Part shown: piece by piece, positions 34,614-43,932 of the stretch
How positions within the stretch are numbered: the stretch's first letter is position 1
Layout of the letters: every line of letters begins with the position of its first letter
Assembly (NCBI GenBank): GCA_903903925.1
Contig: CAIVAU010000095.1
Span: 1-56,661 of the forward strand
Direction: 5' to 3'
DNA from: an uncultured cyanobacterium
GTDB lineage: Bacteria; Cyanobacteriota; Cyanobacteriia; Cyanobacteriales; Nostocaceae
Length of the DNA stretch: 56,661 bases
Translations under genes and position numbers: made by a program
The notes under the pieces: generated by a model
Told to the model about the DNA's origin: nothing
What the model saw: only the letters and a program-made list of their open reading frames with translations
Databases searched by the model: none

Positions 34614-37600
34614 TCAAATAGTTCGTCCAGCTAAGTTGGCAACCATGAAGATCAATTGAGTGAGGTTGATGGGTTTAGCGATGTGCATTTGGAAACCGGC
34701 TAACCTAGACTTTTCGAGATCACTACTATTGACGTACCCTGTCAGTGCTGCTGCGGGAATTTGTCCCCCAGTCTCAGGGCTAAGGGTCCGCACTCGCTGC
34801 ATCAGGGTATAGCCATCTTGGTTTGGCATCCCAATGTCGGACAATAGCACATCATACATCCTCGGTTGACTTGTGAGTGTTGAGAACGCTTCGTCAGCAG
34901 ATCCAACAGCAGTGACTTCAGCCCCGACACTTTGCAGCATAGCGATTATTAACTCACGCATGTCAGCCGAGTCATCTACAACGAGTACGTGCAAGCCTTC
35001 CAATGATGGAATGTTATCAGCAGATAGTTTGAGATCACTTGAAAAACCTATAACCTCAGCATCAGTTGGCAACAAACGCTCCTCAAGATTGGCGGAGAGT
35101 GGTAGTCTGACAATGATAGTTGTTCCTAGCCCTTCACCTGGACTTTCGGCATGAACTGTGCCACCGTGAAGTTCGACCAGATAGCGGACAAGGGACAGTC
35201 CTATCCCCAGTCCTTGGTTCGCACGAGTTCTGCTACTGTCAGCCTGGCGGAAGCGTTCAAAGACATAAGGAAGAAAGTCATTAGGGATGCCAATACCTGT
35301 GTCCCTAACTCGAATCTCGGCTTGGGAATTAACATCATCTAGTGTGATATCAACCCGTCCCCCAGGCGGAGTAAATTTGATCGCATTAGAAAGCAAATTC
35401 CAGATTACCTGTTGCAAGCGCGACCCATCCCCTAGTACCTGTCCAATCAGAGGTTGCAGTTGACATTCAACCTGAATATTTTTAGCTTCTGCTGATAACC
35501 GGACGGCTTCAAGGGCTGTCTCAATCACAGCAGCGAGATCAATTGGATAAATGTCGAGACGAAGTTTGCCCGTCGTAATGCGCGAGATATCTAGGAGATC
35601 CTCAATCATTTGGGTTTGTGCCCTAGCGCTATGTTGGATCATGTCAATGGCATGATCCAACATTGCTGGATCATGCTTTTCCAGATGGAGTAACTGAGAC
35701 CATCCCAAAATGGCATTGAGCGGGTTGCGGAGTTCATGGGATAGAATAGATAAAAACTCATCCTTAGTTCGGTTAGATGCCTCTGCTTCTAGGCGGGCTG
35801 ACTGTTCTTGCGCCCATAGCTGCACCCGTTCTACCTCAAACTGCTTCTGCTGTGTGATATCATGAAGCGCCAGCAGAATCATTTGGTGATTTCCTTCTTG
35901 CAGGATTTTATAACCATTGAGCAATATAGTTTTTTGCCCAATTTTCTCAAAGACACTGCAAACCTCAAAGCCTTCAATCTGAAGATCACGGGGGATAACT
36001 TCTTCTAGGAGTAATTTCAGTTCAGGAATGTTCCACTGACCGTTTCCTAGCTCAAAAATGAGTTGCTGTTCTGTCTGGGTGGGCGTTACCTGAAACATTT
36101 CGTAGAAAGCCCGATTGCTTTTGAGCACTCGTAAATCAGAATTGAGAACAAGGAAAGGTTCTGGCACAGTTTCCATAACAGCTTCAGTGTAATCAACGGC
36201 TGCTTGCAGCTGCTTTGTACTGCGTTTGAGAGCATCAATATCCATCAATACCATCACCAGACCATCAATCTGATTTTCCGTAGTCCTGTAAGGTCGAATC
36301 CGCAAATCATACCAACGCCCCTCAGTGTCTTGTGCTTCTAGTTCTTTGATAGTTAAGGTGTCAATCACTTCTATAAGCAATGACTCTAAATTAGGAATCT
36401 CAAGAGTGGGGCGGATATTGCTCAGTGGTCGCCCTACATCTGTAGGTATCAAATTGAATAAGCGCTGTGCAGTGGGAGTGAAGCGCCGAATTCGCAAATC
36501 GTTGGTCAGTATGAGGATGGGAATATTGACACTACTGATCAAATTCAAGAGGTCATTATTAACCTGGTGTAATTCCAGATTGCGACTGTGCAGTTCTTGG
36601 TTGGTTGTCTGAAGTTCTTCGTTGGTTGCTTGCACCTCTTCTTGAGATGTTTGCAACTCTTCATTAGTGCTTTGTAGTTCCTCATTGCTGGAGAGGATTT
36701 CTTCACTTGCTACTTTCAGGTTTTGAGTGGTGGCTTCATGCTCTTGGGTAATCAATTGCAAATATTCTTGAGTAGCAGCAAGTTCTTGTTTAGTCGTCGT
36801 CAGTTCTTGTTGGAGTCGGAGTCGTTCCTCGGTATCTGCTTGTGCTACATTATTTCCAGGTGTGACTGGGCTAAATTGATTGACTGAGGCAGGTACATCC
36901 TCAAATAAGACAAGAAAGCAGCGCGTTTCTTCTGAGTCAGCCTGGAAGGGAATCACTTCAACGTTGACTTTCCTACACGGGTCGCTTCCTTCGACTTGTA
37001 TCTGTTCCTTTCTCACAGAAACATCCTGCCGTTTTACCTGATGAATCGCAGTACGCAACTCTTCCATCAGTCCTTTTCGTGCCATTTTCAACACATTAAA
37101 ACTGGGTTCGCCAGGGGCTGGTCTCAAATAGGGACTGGTTTCCCCTCGAAATTGTAGAATGTCCATATTTTCGTTAATCATCACGCCAACTGGGGCATAA
37201 CGATTTAAGACAATCTGGTCAGCTTGTTTATTTAAGTCAACAACATCCCAAGTTTTATGACTCATGGGTTGATAAGGAGTTACTTTTGCTATGGGAGATG
37301 TACTGGTCTTAAAGTTAAATTGAAGGGGAGTGGGTATTAATTTTTTGGTATAAATATTGTTTTTTTTGTCCACTGAAGTAAATAAATTAGAGAATTCTCC
37401 TGCACTCTCGGCGATCCCTAACATCAAAAACCCAGTGGGCTTGAGACTATAATGGAAGATTGGCATCACTTGCTTTTGCAAAACAGATTCAAAGTAAATC
37501 AGCACATTCCGACAACTAATGAGATCTAGATTGGAAAATGGCGGATCGCCGATCAAGTTTTGTCTAGCAAAGACACAAAGTTCACGAATCGACTTGCTGA

Positions 37601-38834
37601 TCTGATAGCCACTCTCTACTGGGTTAAAGAAGCGTCTGATCTGTTCTGGTGAGACATCAACGACTTCGTTCTGCTTATAGATTCCTAAGCGGGCTTTTTC
37701 AATGACTCTCTCGTTAATGTCTGTAGCAAAAATTTGGATCGCAGGTTTAGGAAACACATTCTCCAAAAACTCCAGCAGACAAATGGCAATGGAGTATACC
37801 TCCTCCCCGGTAGCACAGCCTGACACCCAGATCCGAATGGGCAAATCAACTGACTTCCCTTTGGCGATCGCCGGAAATACTCGCTCCTTCAAAGCTTGAT
37901 AAGCTTCCGGATCACGAAAAAAACTAGTGACACTGATTAAAATTTCGTGGTACAGTGCTTGCATTTCATCTGGATCATCTTGCAGATATTGGACGTAATC
38001 TTCTAGGCGTTCCAGCTTGTACAGCAACATCCGCCGAGCAATTCGTCGCTTGAGAGTAGTTTGCTTATAGTGGGCAAAATCTACCCCAGTAGCGGTGAAA
38101 AGCATTGCGAAGATTTCAGGCAAAGCATTTTCATTTTCAGAAAGTAGCTCCACTGTTTGTGAGTCAATCGGACGGGTAACGCTGGGATGGCGAGCAATCT
38201 GAGCTAGTTCCTCAGCAATTTTTGGTGGTGGTAGGATCAAGTCTACATCACCTGTAGCAACAGCATTGTACGGCATCTCACGAAATTGTGCCGATTCTTC
38301 AGACTGAGCAAAGGTAATACCGCCAGCCGCCTTAATTGCTTCTGATCCCTTTGCACCGTCTGTATCGCTTCCAGATAGGACAACACTGATGGCTTTGTTT
38401 CCCAATTCTGCCGCCAAGGAAGTAAAGAAAGCATCACCAGGCATATATTTTCCATGAACCTTCTCACGGAGCACCAGTTGCAGCACCCCTTGAGCAAGTG
38501 TCATCTTCGTGTTCGGCGGAATGACGTATACTTGGTTTGGTTCTACAGACATCCCATTCTGCACTTCACGGACAGGCATCTGGGTCGTCTTAGCCAGAAT
38601 CTCAGTGAGCAGACTCCTTTGATTGGGATCTAAGTGCTGAATTAGCACAAATGCCATCCCGGTGTCAATGGGTAAGTGACTCAGTAACTGCGTAAATGCT
38701 TCCAATCCCCCCGCAGATGCGACAATCCCGACAATAGGAAATAATTTATTGCTTTGAGCTTGCTCCTTCTGTGTCGATCCTTCAACACCGATGGAATCCG
38801 ATGATGATGACTCAGAAGACTGGTTAGAGTTCAT
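34614..38834 (-). CDS. CheB-CheR-PAS-histidine kinase-receiver hybrid protein
   Basis: 1406 residues. A CheB methylesterase domain (about 32-220; Ser40 in VASAGGLEAF, His in IQHLDPNQ, Asp in SGSDTDGA) is not preceded by the usual receiver. A CheR methyltransferase follows (about 240-500; WVSGCATGEEVYSIA, LDLISCRNVLIYF). A long coiled coil built on NEELQSTNEELQTSQEEVQ (about 670-775) leads to two PAS-like domains. The kinase core has HisKA (LSILSHELRNPLNAILGW), the ATPase boxes NLLSNAIKFTPPGG, DTGIGIP and GLGIGLSLV, and a C-terminal receiver (HVLVVDDSADMRE, LLSDIGMPNQDG, IAKPIN). Such fusions are known but their inputs are mostly undefined. It is expected to be cytoplasmic, with no membrane helix. 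No other chemotaxis gene is adjacent. Confidence 0.92.
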   Translation of the reverse strand: MNSNQSSESSSSDSIGVEGSTQKEQAQSNKLFPIVGIVASAGGLEAFTQLLSHLPIDTGMAFVLIQHLDPNQRSLLTEILAKTTQMPVREVQNGMSVEPNQVYVIPPNTKMTLAQGVLQLVLREKVHGKYMPGDAFFTSLAAELGNKAISVVLSGSDTDGAKGSEAIKAAGGITFAQSEESAQFREMPYNAVATGDVDLILPPPKIAEELAQIARHPSVTRPIDSQTVELLSENENALPEIFAMLFTATGVDFAHYKQTTLKRRIARRMLLYKLERLEDYVQYLQDDPDEMQALYHEILISVTSFFRDPEAYQALKERVFPAIAKGKSVDLPIRIWVSGCATGEEVYSIAICLLEFLENVFPKPAIQIFATDINERVIEKARLGIYKQNEVVDVSPEQIRRFFNPVESGYQISKSIRELCVFARQNLIGDPPFSNLDLISCRNVLIYFESVLQKQVMPIFHYSLKPTGFLMLGIAESAGEFSNLFTSVDKKNNIYTKKLIPTPLQFNFKTSTSPIAKVTPYQPMSHKTWDVVDLNKQADQIVLNRYAPVGVMINENMDILQFRGETSPYLRPAPGEPSFNVLKMARKGLMEELRTAIHQVKRQDVSVRKEQIQVEGSDPCRKVNVEVIPFQADSEETRCFLVLFEDVPASVNQFSPVTPGNNVAQADTEERLRLQQELTTTKQELAATQEYLQLITQEHEATTQNLKVASEEILSSNEELQSTNEELQTSQEEVQATNEELQTTNQELHSRNLELHQVNNDLLNLISSVNIPILILTNDLRIRRFTPTAQRLFNLIPTDVGRPLSNIRPTLEIPNLESLLIEVIDTLTIKELEAQDTEGRWYDLRIRPYRTTENQIDGLVMVLMDIDALKRSTKQLQAAVDYTEAVMETVPEPFLVLNSDLRVLKSNRAFYEMFQVTPTQTEQQLIFELGNGQWNIPELKLLLEEVIPRDLQIEGFEVCSVFEKIGQKTILLNGYKILQEGNHQMILLALHDITQQKQFEVERVQLWAQEQSARLEAEASNRTKDEFLSILSHELRNPLNAILGWSQLLHLEKHDPAMLDHAIDMIQHSARAQTQMIEDLLDISRITTGKLRLDIYPIDLAAVIETALEAVRLSAEAKNIQVECQLQPLIGQVLGDGSRLQQVIWNLLSNAIKFTPPGGRVDITLDDVNSQAEIRVRDTGIGIPNDFLPYVFERFRQADSSRTRANQGLGIGLSLVRYLVELHGGTVHAESPGEGLGTTIIVRLPLSANLEERLLPTDAEVIGFSSDLKLSADNIPSLEGLHVLVVDDSADMRELIIAMLQSVGAEVTAVGSADEAFSTLTSQPRMYDVLLSDIGMPNQDGYTLMQRVRTLSPETGGQIPAAALTGYVNSSDLEKSRLAGFQMHIAKPINLTQLIFMVANLAGRTI

Positions 38835-39237
38835 TATCTTAATGAATACAATGCTAGAAAATTTAACATTTCAGTATATTTAGTTATAAGTCCGCTATTA
38901 TTGTACCATCTATCTATGGGGAGATGGGGGAGAAATTCGATCTGTAGGATGCAAGCCCCAGCCCGAAAGCGATTGGTGGAAAATGGTTTTTCGCAAAGAC
39001 ATTTTTCCACCAATCTTGAAAATAATTTTTTCCTAACCAAAAAACATGTTATGGTATAGTGGTGTTCATAATTGTGATATAAATAATTCATGAGTCGCGA
39101 GAATCACCTGATTGTAATGACTCTTAGTTTGATTAATGTTCCTCTAGAAACTATAAATATCTTGACTCAAAGAATTACATCTTAGACAAAGATTGGTTGC
39201 AGTGATAACTGTTTATTGTTGTACCAAAATATGGTGA
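38835..39237. other. Spacer upstream of the CheB-CheR hybrid gene
   Basis: About 400 AT-rich bases. The only structure is the hairpin listed at 38971-39015. No further gene is seen. Confidence 0.4.
38971..39015. repeat. 13-bp inverted repeat (GATTGGTGGAAAA)
   Basis: GATTGGTGGAAAA (38971-38983) pairs perfectly with TTTTCCACCAATC (39003-39015) around a 19-base loop. On the plus strand it is followed by an AT-rich run with TTTTTT. It could be a terminator of unknown transcript, a leader structure of the hybrid kinase gene, or a small mobile repeat. Confidence 0.6.
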
Positions 39238-39909
39238 TTATTTTAGAGCCTTCCATGCTTCTATCGTTTTATTTCCAATATCAAAAGAGACCTCTTTAAT
39301 TTTGTTTTCTAGATACGCACGACAAATAATTTTTATTTTACTTTGGTTAGAAGTTTTCTTTAGTGCAGTTTGAATTTCATCACTCAAACTTATTGCTAGT
39401 GGAGGTTCATCGGCCCAAGTCACATTAGTGTGACCGTATTCGCAAGAATTTTCAAACATTTTCGCTATAATTCGATATTCCCTACCGTCAATACTTAAAT
39501 TGAATTCAGTATTGTTGCGAGCCGAGTAAGTTAGTGGTTGATCTTCAGAATCTTTTGAAATAGTCCATTCCTGCCTTTTAACTAAATACTTAAACAACAA
39601 AAAATCTTTAGACCAAACAGTCAAGAATAACTTCTTTTTAGCTTTTGTCCGGTCAAATATTCCTTGAATAAAAGAATCTGTTGGGTTTGAGTACTCTTTA
39701 TCTAAGATCACTGATATTTCATTGTTTTTAGCATCTGTAACTGATACAGGTTCGCTCCATTTTACTCCTTTTTTATTAGGGGATAAATCACAAATGGATG
39801 GAGAGCTAGGCGCTTGGTAATATGTTCTTGATTGGATGCTTCCGAGGGCTATACTTGAGGATGCTATGATAGAGATTAGAGAAAGGTTAATGACTGCGGC
39901 TAAGTTCAT
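39238..39909 (-). CDS. Secreted or periplasmic protein of unknown function
   Basis: 223 residues with a signal peptide (about 1-24; LISIIASSSIALGS). The mature part has two cysteines (SICDLSPN and SCEYGHTN) that may pair, many Lys and Ser, and mixed alternating hydrophobic segments suggesting beta structure (EISVILDKEYSN, KLFLTVWSKDFLLFKYL). I recognise no family. It has its own spacer on both sides and no operon partner. Confidence 0.55.
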   Translation of the reverse strand: MNLAAVINLSLISIIASSSIALGSIQSRTYYQAPSSPSICDLSPNKKGVKWSEPVSVTDAKNNEISVILDKEYSNPTDSFIQGIFDRTKAKKKLFLTVWSKDFLLFKYLVKRQEWTISKDSEDQPLTYSARNNTEFNLSIDGREYRIIAKMFENSCEYGHTNVTWADEPPLAISLSDEIQTALKKTSNQSKIKIICRAYLENKIKEVSFDIGNKTIEAWKALK

Positions 39910-40109
39910 GATTGTTCTTCACTTTGATTGTGTTGTTTACACAAGACTTCAACTCCTTTGCTCATGTTCCCATTCCCTATTTAGGAAAGGATTTCATGGA
40001 TTTTTTATCCTTATGCGGTAGTTGTTGCACTGGAAGAAACATTAACACAAGAACTGGAAGCTTCTAGGAACCGAAAGTATCCAACTGATTCAGATCCTAG
40101 AGCTTACGA

Positions 40110-40536
40110 TTAGATATGTAAAATCAACCGCGCCACATCAAGATAGATGAGGATTCCTGCCAGATCCACCAGAGTAGCTCCCAAAGGTGCTGAAATTAGA
40201 GCAGGATCACATCCTAGAACTTGGAAGAAAAACGGCAGTACTGAACCACAGAAGGTGGCTAAGACTGATATCAAGAACAAACTTATCCCAACCACAAGCG
40301 CCACTAAAGGATTATCTTGCAGCACAAGTGCCTCAAGAGTGACTAAGAGTCCTAAAATTGACCCCAGCAGAATACCAGCGGTCATCTCTCGGTACAAAAC
40401 TCGTCCTAGCAGATCATAGTTGCACTCGTTCGTTAGGTGATAACTCGTTAGAAATATCTATATCATCTCGTTTTTTAAAGTCTTGAATCAGCCGCTGTTG
40501 CACGCTAGTATCTAGGAACTGATAAACAGCGATCGC
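40110..40536 (-). pseudogene. Relic of magnesium transporter mgtE with internal deletion
   Basis: The 3' part reads LLGRVLYREMTAGILLGSIL and on through LGCDPALISAPLGATLVDLAGIL, the C-terminal membrane helices of MgtE. Just upstream, in a different frame (about 40536-40420), AIAVYQFLDTSVQQRLIQDF and then ISNELSPNERVQL read as the MgtE N-domain, directly followed by TGA. The N-domain end, both CBS domains and the first membrane helices, roughly 250 or more residues in total, are missing between the two pieces. No start codon joins them. An intact MgtE has about 450 residues, so this is a decayed gene. Confidence 0.82.
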
Positions 40537-40599
40537 CTAACATCTTGGCAACCGATGGAAGGCTGCTGCCTGCTGACTTTTGACTTTCGCGCAGCGGTG

Positions 40600-40836
40600 C
40601 TAGTCCTCTATATCTATCTCAATATCGTCATCATCGTCAAAATCGTAAGGAATATCATCAACTTCTATGATCTCTGAGATTTCTTCTACTTCGTTGACAA
40701 ACTCTTGTTCTTGAGGTTCACGCTCTATTAAGCGACCAGTTGACCTTAACCATTCTAAAAGAAAAAACTCATTATTTGAACGAATGACAGCAGCTCGCTG
40801 ACTACGAGGTTCTTCGCGCAAAGGACTGTTAATCAT
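40600..40836 (-). CDS. DUF3134 family protein
   Basis: 78 residues from ATG 40834-40836 (MINSPLREEPRSQRAAVIR); a GTG four codons upstream is the alternative. The conserved NSPLREEPR..RAAVIRSN.EF.LLEWL.STGRLI block identifies DUF3134, a small cyanobacterial family with no known function. The C-terminal third is extremely acidic (FDDDDDIEIDIED). It is soluble and unlinked to neighbours. The upstream side opens to a 540-base gap. Confidence 0.82.
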   Translation of the reverse strand: MINSPLREEPRSQRAAVIRSNNEFFLLEWLRSTGRLIEREPQEQEFVNEVEEISEIIEVDDIPYDFDDDDDIEIDIED

Positions 40837-40848
40837 AAAAAAACTCAC

Positions 40849-41392
40849 TTTGAATTGGGAAACAACTAGAATGCTTAAAAAGCTTGGATGTTCGTATGAC
40901 TAAAAGCCATAAATAGCAAGCGGTTCAACTTTTACCTTAGTTGCAGACCCATTTTGAACGAACTCCTCGGCTGGGGCTAACTTGCTTATGCCGATGTCAC
41001 ATCTAAATCACACTTTACAGTATAAATCGGCTTGACAAAAAAAAGTATAGGTTTTAACCAGATTGACCAAAAAACGAGACGTTCTTCACCTAGCTTACAA
41101 GAGGGAGTAGGGAGTAGGGAGCTCTTAGCAGTGAAACTTTTTTCATTGGGACTCCCTTGCCTGAAGGGCGGTTCAAAAGCCCGAAACTTAGCTAGTCATT
41201 ATTTATATAACTTCACATAACATAGCAGCCAAATATTCTCCCTAATATTTGGCTGCTATGTTATCCTGGAAACTGAGAATTAATTCGGTGACGGTGTTTG
41301 TTTTTAGTATTGACGGGCTTTTTCCTTTTGGTATTTGCAGACTTTTCTCCGATCTCTAAATCTCTACACATTTATGATTTTGGAGACGCTCT
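40849..41392. other. 544-base spacer upstream of the RRM gene
   Basis: No gene is seen. The gap holds a short GAGTAGGGAGTAGGGAG repeat near 41103-41121 and the long perfect hairpin listed at 41217-41264. The last 130 bases are probably the leader of the RRM gene, with GGAG nine bases before its ATG. Confidence 0.5.
41217..41264. repeat. Perfect 21-bp hairpin with 6-base loop
   Basis: The arm 41217-41237, which contains ATAGCAGCCAAATATT, is exactly complementary to 41244-41264 around the loop CTCCCT. Perfect identity over 21 bases is rare without selection or recent insertion. It lies about 130 bases before the RRM gene. There is no T-run in either direction, so it is not a standard terminator. 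Confidence 0.85.
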
Positions 41393-41695
41393 ATGTCAGT
41401 TTATGTAGGCAACCTTTCCTACGAAGTTACACAAGATGCTTTGAATAATGTTTTTGCAGAATATGGTTCTGTAAGGCGGGTTCAGCTGCCTACTGACCGT
41501 GAAACAGGTCGCCTAAGGGGCTTTGCTTTCGTGGAAATGAGTTCAGATGCAGAAGAATTAGCCGCTATTGAAGCTCTTGATGGTGCTGAATGGATGGGTC
41601 GCGACCTCAAAGTCAATAAGGCTAAGCCTAAAGAAGACAGAAGTGGTTCATTTGATGGCAGACGGGGAAACAACAGCTTCCGTAGTCGCTACTAA
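41393..41695 (+). CDS. RRM-type RNA-binding protein
   Basis: 100 residues: one RNA recognition motif (1-80) with RNP2 VYVGNL and RNP1 RGFAFVEM, and a short Gly/Arg/Ser tail (GRRGNNSFRSRY). This is the small cyanobacterial Rbp family, several of which are cold-induced or target photosystem mRNAs to thylakoid-proximal sites. GGAG stands nine bases before the ATG. A stem-loop after the stop probably ends the transcript. Which Rbp paralogue it is cannot be told. Confidence 0.93.
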   Translation: MSVYVGNLSYEVTQDALNNVFAEYGSVRRVQLPTDRETGRLRGFAFVEMSSDAEELAAIEALDGAEWMGRDLKVNKAKPKEDRSGSFDGRRGNNSFRSRY

Positions 41696-41707
41696 ATTCC
41701 ACTTAGG

Positions 41708-41744
41708 GGGTGGAAGAGACAGGTGTCGGCTGCCTCTTCCACCC
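41708..41744 (+). terminator. Stem-loop after the RRM gene
   Basis: GGGTGGAAGAG pairs perfectly with CTCTTCCACCC around a 15-base loop, 13 bases after the stop codon. It lacks a good T-run, so it may stabilise the mRNA end or act with the convergent mscS-type gene. Confidence 0.65.
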
Positions 41745-41769
41745 TCTGCCTTCTTAACTCTAAGAGGTT

Positions 41770-42894
41770 TCAATTTGAAATTGCATTCCGACTAAGTTTA
41801 TATTTTTCCGGATCTGTTCTTAATTCGATATGTAAAAAATCGATGCCATCTTGCTCTAAAAATTCCAAAATGGCTAAGTTTAAGTTTTTCTCAGCATCAA
41901 AGTAGAGATTGTCATCATTGACAAATGCCATCATTTCAATGACGCGGGCATTATCTTCAATTTTTTTAAACCGCACTACACATGACGGGGAAAAACCCGG
42001 AATAGATTTTGGCATTTCTTGCATAGCATCGCAAATTCTGGCAGTTTGCTGTGCAGAAATTCCATCGATTTTAAGAATTAAATTAAGCCCCCATTTTAGC
42101 TCTTTGCCCGGATTTTGTGACCAATTTTCCACGATTCCAGAAATCATTTTAGAATTGGGCATTTTGACTATCGAACCCCATTTAGCTAAATGTAGAGTTG
42201 TGGTTCTAAATCCGATATTTTGTATTTGCACAAAACCATCTACTCCCGTTATTCCTACCCAATCCCCTTCTCGATACAGATGATCAGAGTAGATAATTAA
42301 TGTACAAAACCAATCATAAACAATATCCTTCAACAGCAAACCTAAAGTGATACCAGCACCACCTAATATACCAACCAGTGCAGCCGCAGATTGTCCTAAA
42401 AATATTTCACAGACCTTGATGGTTAGGATAATAATTGCTGCTGATTGAAAAATCTTTGGCATTAAAGGTCTGAGCAGTTCATCAAGCTCAGTTTCAGTAT
42501 GTAGCACTACGTTGGCAATGATCTGCCCTAAAATAGAAGAGCCTCGGTAAATAACGTAAGCAGCTATAAAAATAACTACTAAGTTGAGTGTCTTACCAAT
42601 TGTTTCGTTCAGTTGGGGTCCTAAATTATCTGCCAGGATTTCCTTGATTAGCCAAAATGCACCTATCTGAATCAGCCAACTTAAAGAAGGCTTGATGACC
42701 ATTAACAATTCATCGTCAAGTGTATTTTTTGTTTTGCTAGTAAACCGCTCAATGCTCTTAACTACGACTCCAACAAAAAACCTCCTCAACAGCTGTGTTA
42801 CCGTCAGGATCAAAATAATGGCAGCAATTTTACCAATCGGTATACCGAAGTTATTGATATTATTTAGTGTGTTCCAAGCTGCTTCCATGTTCAT
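41770..42894 (-). CDS. MscS family mechanosensitive ion channel
   Basis: 374 residues. Several N-terminal membrane helices lead to the pore-lining TM3-like segment (SAAALVGILGGAGITLGLLLKDIVYDWFCTLIIYSD), with the beta domain after it (GDWVGITGVDGFVQIQNIGFRTTTL) and a C-terminal alpha/beta domain. The gene opens osmotic release channels in the plasma membrane. The order of motifs and length fit small-conductance-type cyanobacterial members. It converges on the RRM gene and has no operon partner. Confidence 0.9.
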   Translation of the reverse strand: MNMEAAWNTLNNINNFGIPIGKIAAIILILTVTQLLRRFFVGVVVKSIERFTSKTKNTLDDELLMVIKPSLSWLIQIGAFWLIKEILADNLGPQLNETIGKTLNLVVIFIAAYVIYRGSSILGQIIANVVLHTETELDELLRPLMPKIFQSAAIIILTIKVCEIFLGQSAAALVGILGGAGITLGLLLKDIVYDWFCTLIIYSDHLYREGDWVGITGVDGFVQIQNIGFRTTTLHLAKWGSIVKMPNSKMISGIVENWSQNPGKELKWGLNLILKIDGISAQQTARICDAMQEMPKSIPGFSPSCVVRFKKIEDNARVIEMMAFVNDDNLYFDAEKNLNLAILEFLEQDGIDFLHIELRTDPEKYKLSRNAISN

Positions 42895-43932
42895 TGATCT
42901 ACTTAAAGTGTAGTTAATTTTTTTTAGTTTCCGTCAAAGTGTCTGAGCAAGTTTATCTATCCCAGTCGGGGATAAGGTAGAAAGTCAGGTATGGGGCATT
43001 CGTAACAGGTCAAGATAAAATCAATTTTGTCGATAGCTTCGCGCTATAAATCAAACTCTTAGTAGAGTCTCAAAATCAGCTTTATATTGAGGGTTTAGGG
43101 TAAGAATAAAACGCCTTCTACCCCGCCTTGCCCAAAACAAGTACATGCCTACGGATTTATCCGTGTAGCACATAGCTTACTGCTCAACCATCAATATTGC
43201 ATATTTCGTTATTTAAAACAATACATATTAAGTAGGTGGGTGGAAAAGTTTATCACTATGTAACAAGATGTAAAACGTCTAAAATTGGCTCGTAGTAGGG
43301 TGTTCATGAGAGCGTTGTTCGGCTCTGAGTAATACTCAATTACCCGTATTTCCTTAAAGTTGACAAGATTTTTTACCAATGTAAATACTGGGCTTGACAA
43401 TTTACCCTTTTCCAGCAACAACCATAGGCGATCGCCCTTACGGTGTCGCAAAAAGCACTTATTTTTTAATGAGTGGTATTTTCCCAAAATGCCACGTATT
43501 ATTACTAATGGCAACACTATATTTATATACTCGTTCAGAGGGAGCAGGGGGGACGTGGGATTGGAACTTTTCTGACGAATGTTTTTCGCACTACGTGTCT
43601 CGCAACACATCTTTTTTTTTCAAAGTGGGCGCTACTCCCACAACGCGCATTTTTCTGGTTTCTTTATTCCCTGCTCCCTGCTCCCTTCTTTTGTAATTTT
43701 GCTAAAAAAGTATAGTCCCATAGTTTCTCGCATGACATCTTGTTCTGTATTAGATTAAGATTTTGTTTCAGAAGGAAACACTAAAAACTTCTCCGCTTTG
43801 ATGTAGAAAATCGCTTCCTAAGCGATAAAAAATTAGTCTCTAGAAATATTGGCTTATCTAATGGTCAATTTATACAATTAAATGTGTCTTAGTTGATTCT
43901 CTCAAAACAACATATAAACTATTAGGTAGGCA
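42895..43932. other. 1-kb gene-poor spacer
   Basis: No convincing gene. A 133-residue minus-strand frame at 43209-43610 runs through a repeat and lacks any domain sign, so it is not called. A foldback repeat lies at 43539-43686. The TAGGTAGGC just before 43933 serves as ribosome-binding site for the next gene. Confidence 0.5.
43539..43686. repeat. 148-base element bounded by inverted AGGGAGCAGGG
   Basis: AGGGAGCAGGG at 43539-43549 and its exact complement CCCTGCTCCCT at 43676-43686 (a second overlapping copy at 43669-43679) flank 126 bases. The bounding units are the same GGGAGCA units that are tandem at 26161-26195. No coding frame is inside. It resembles a small foldback element. Confidence 0.6.

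Noticed and set aside
43209..43610. 133-residue minus-strand frame
   Set aside because: It passes through a foldback repeat, has no domain signs or good start, and looks like non-coding sequence.
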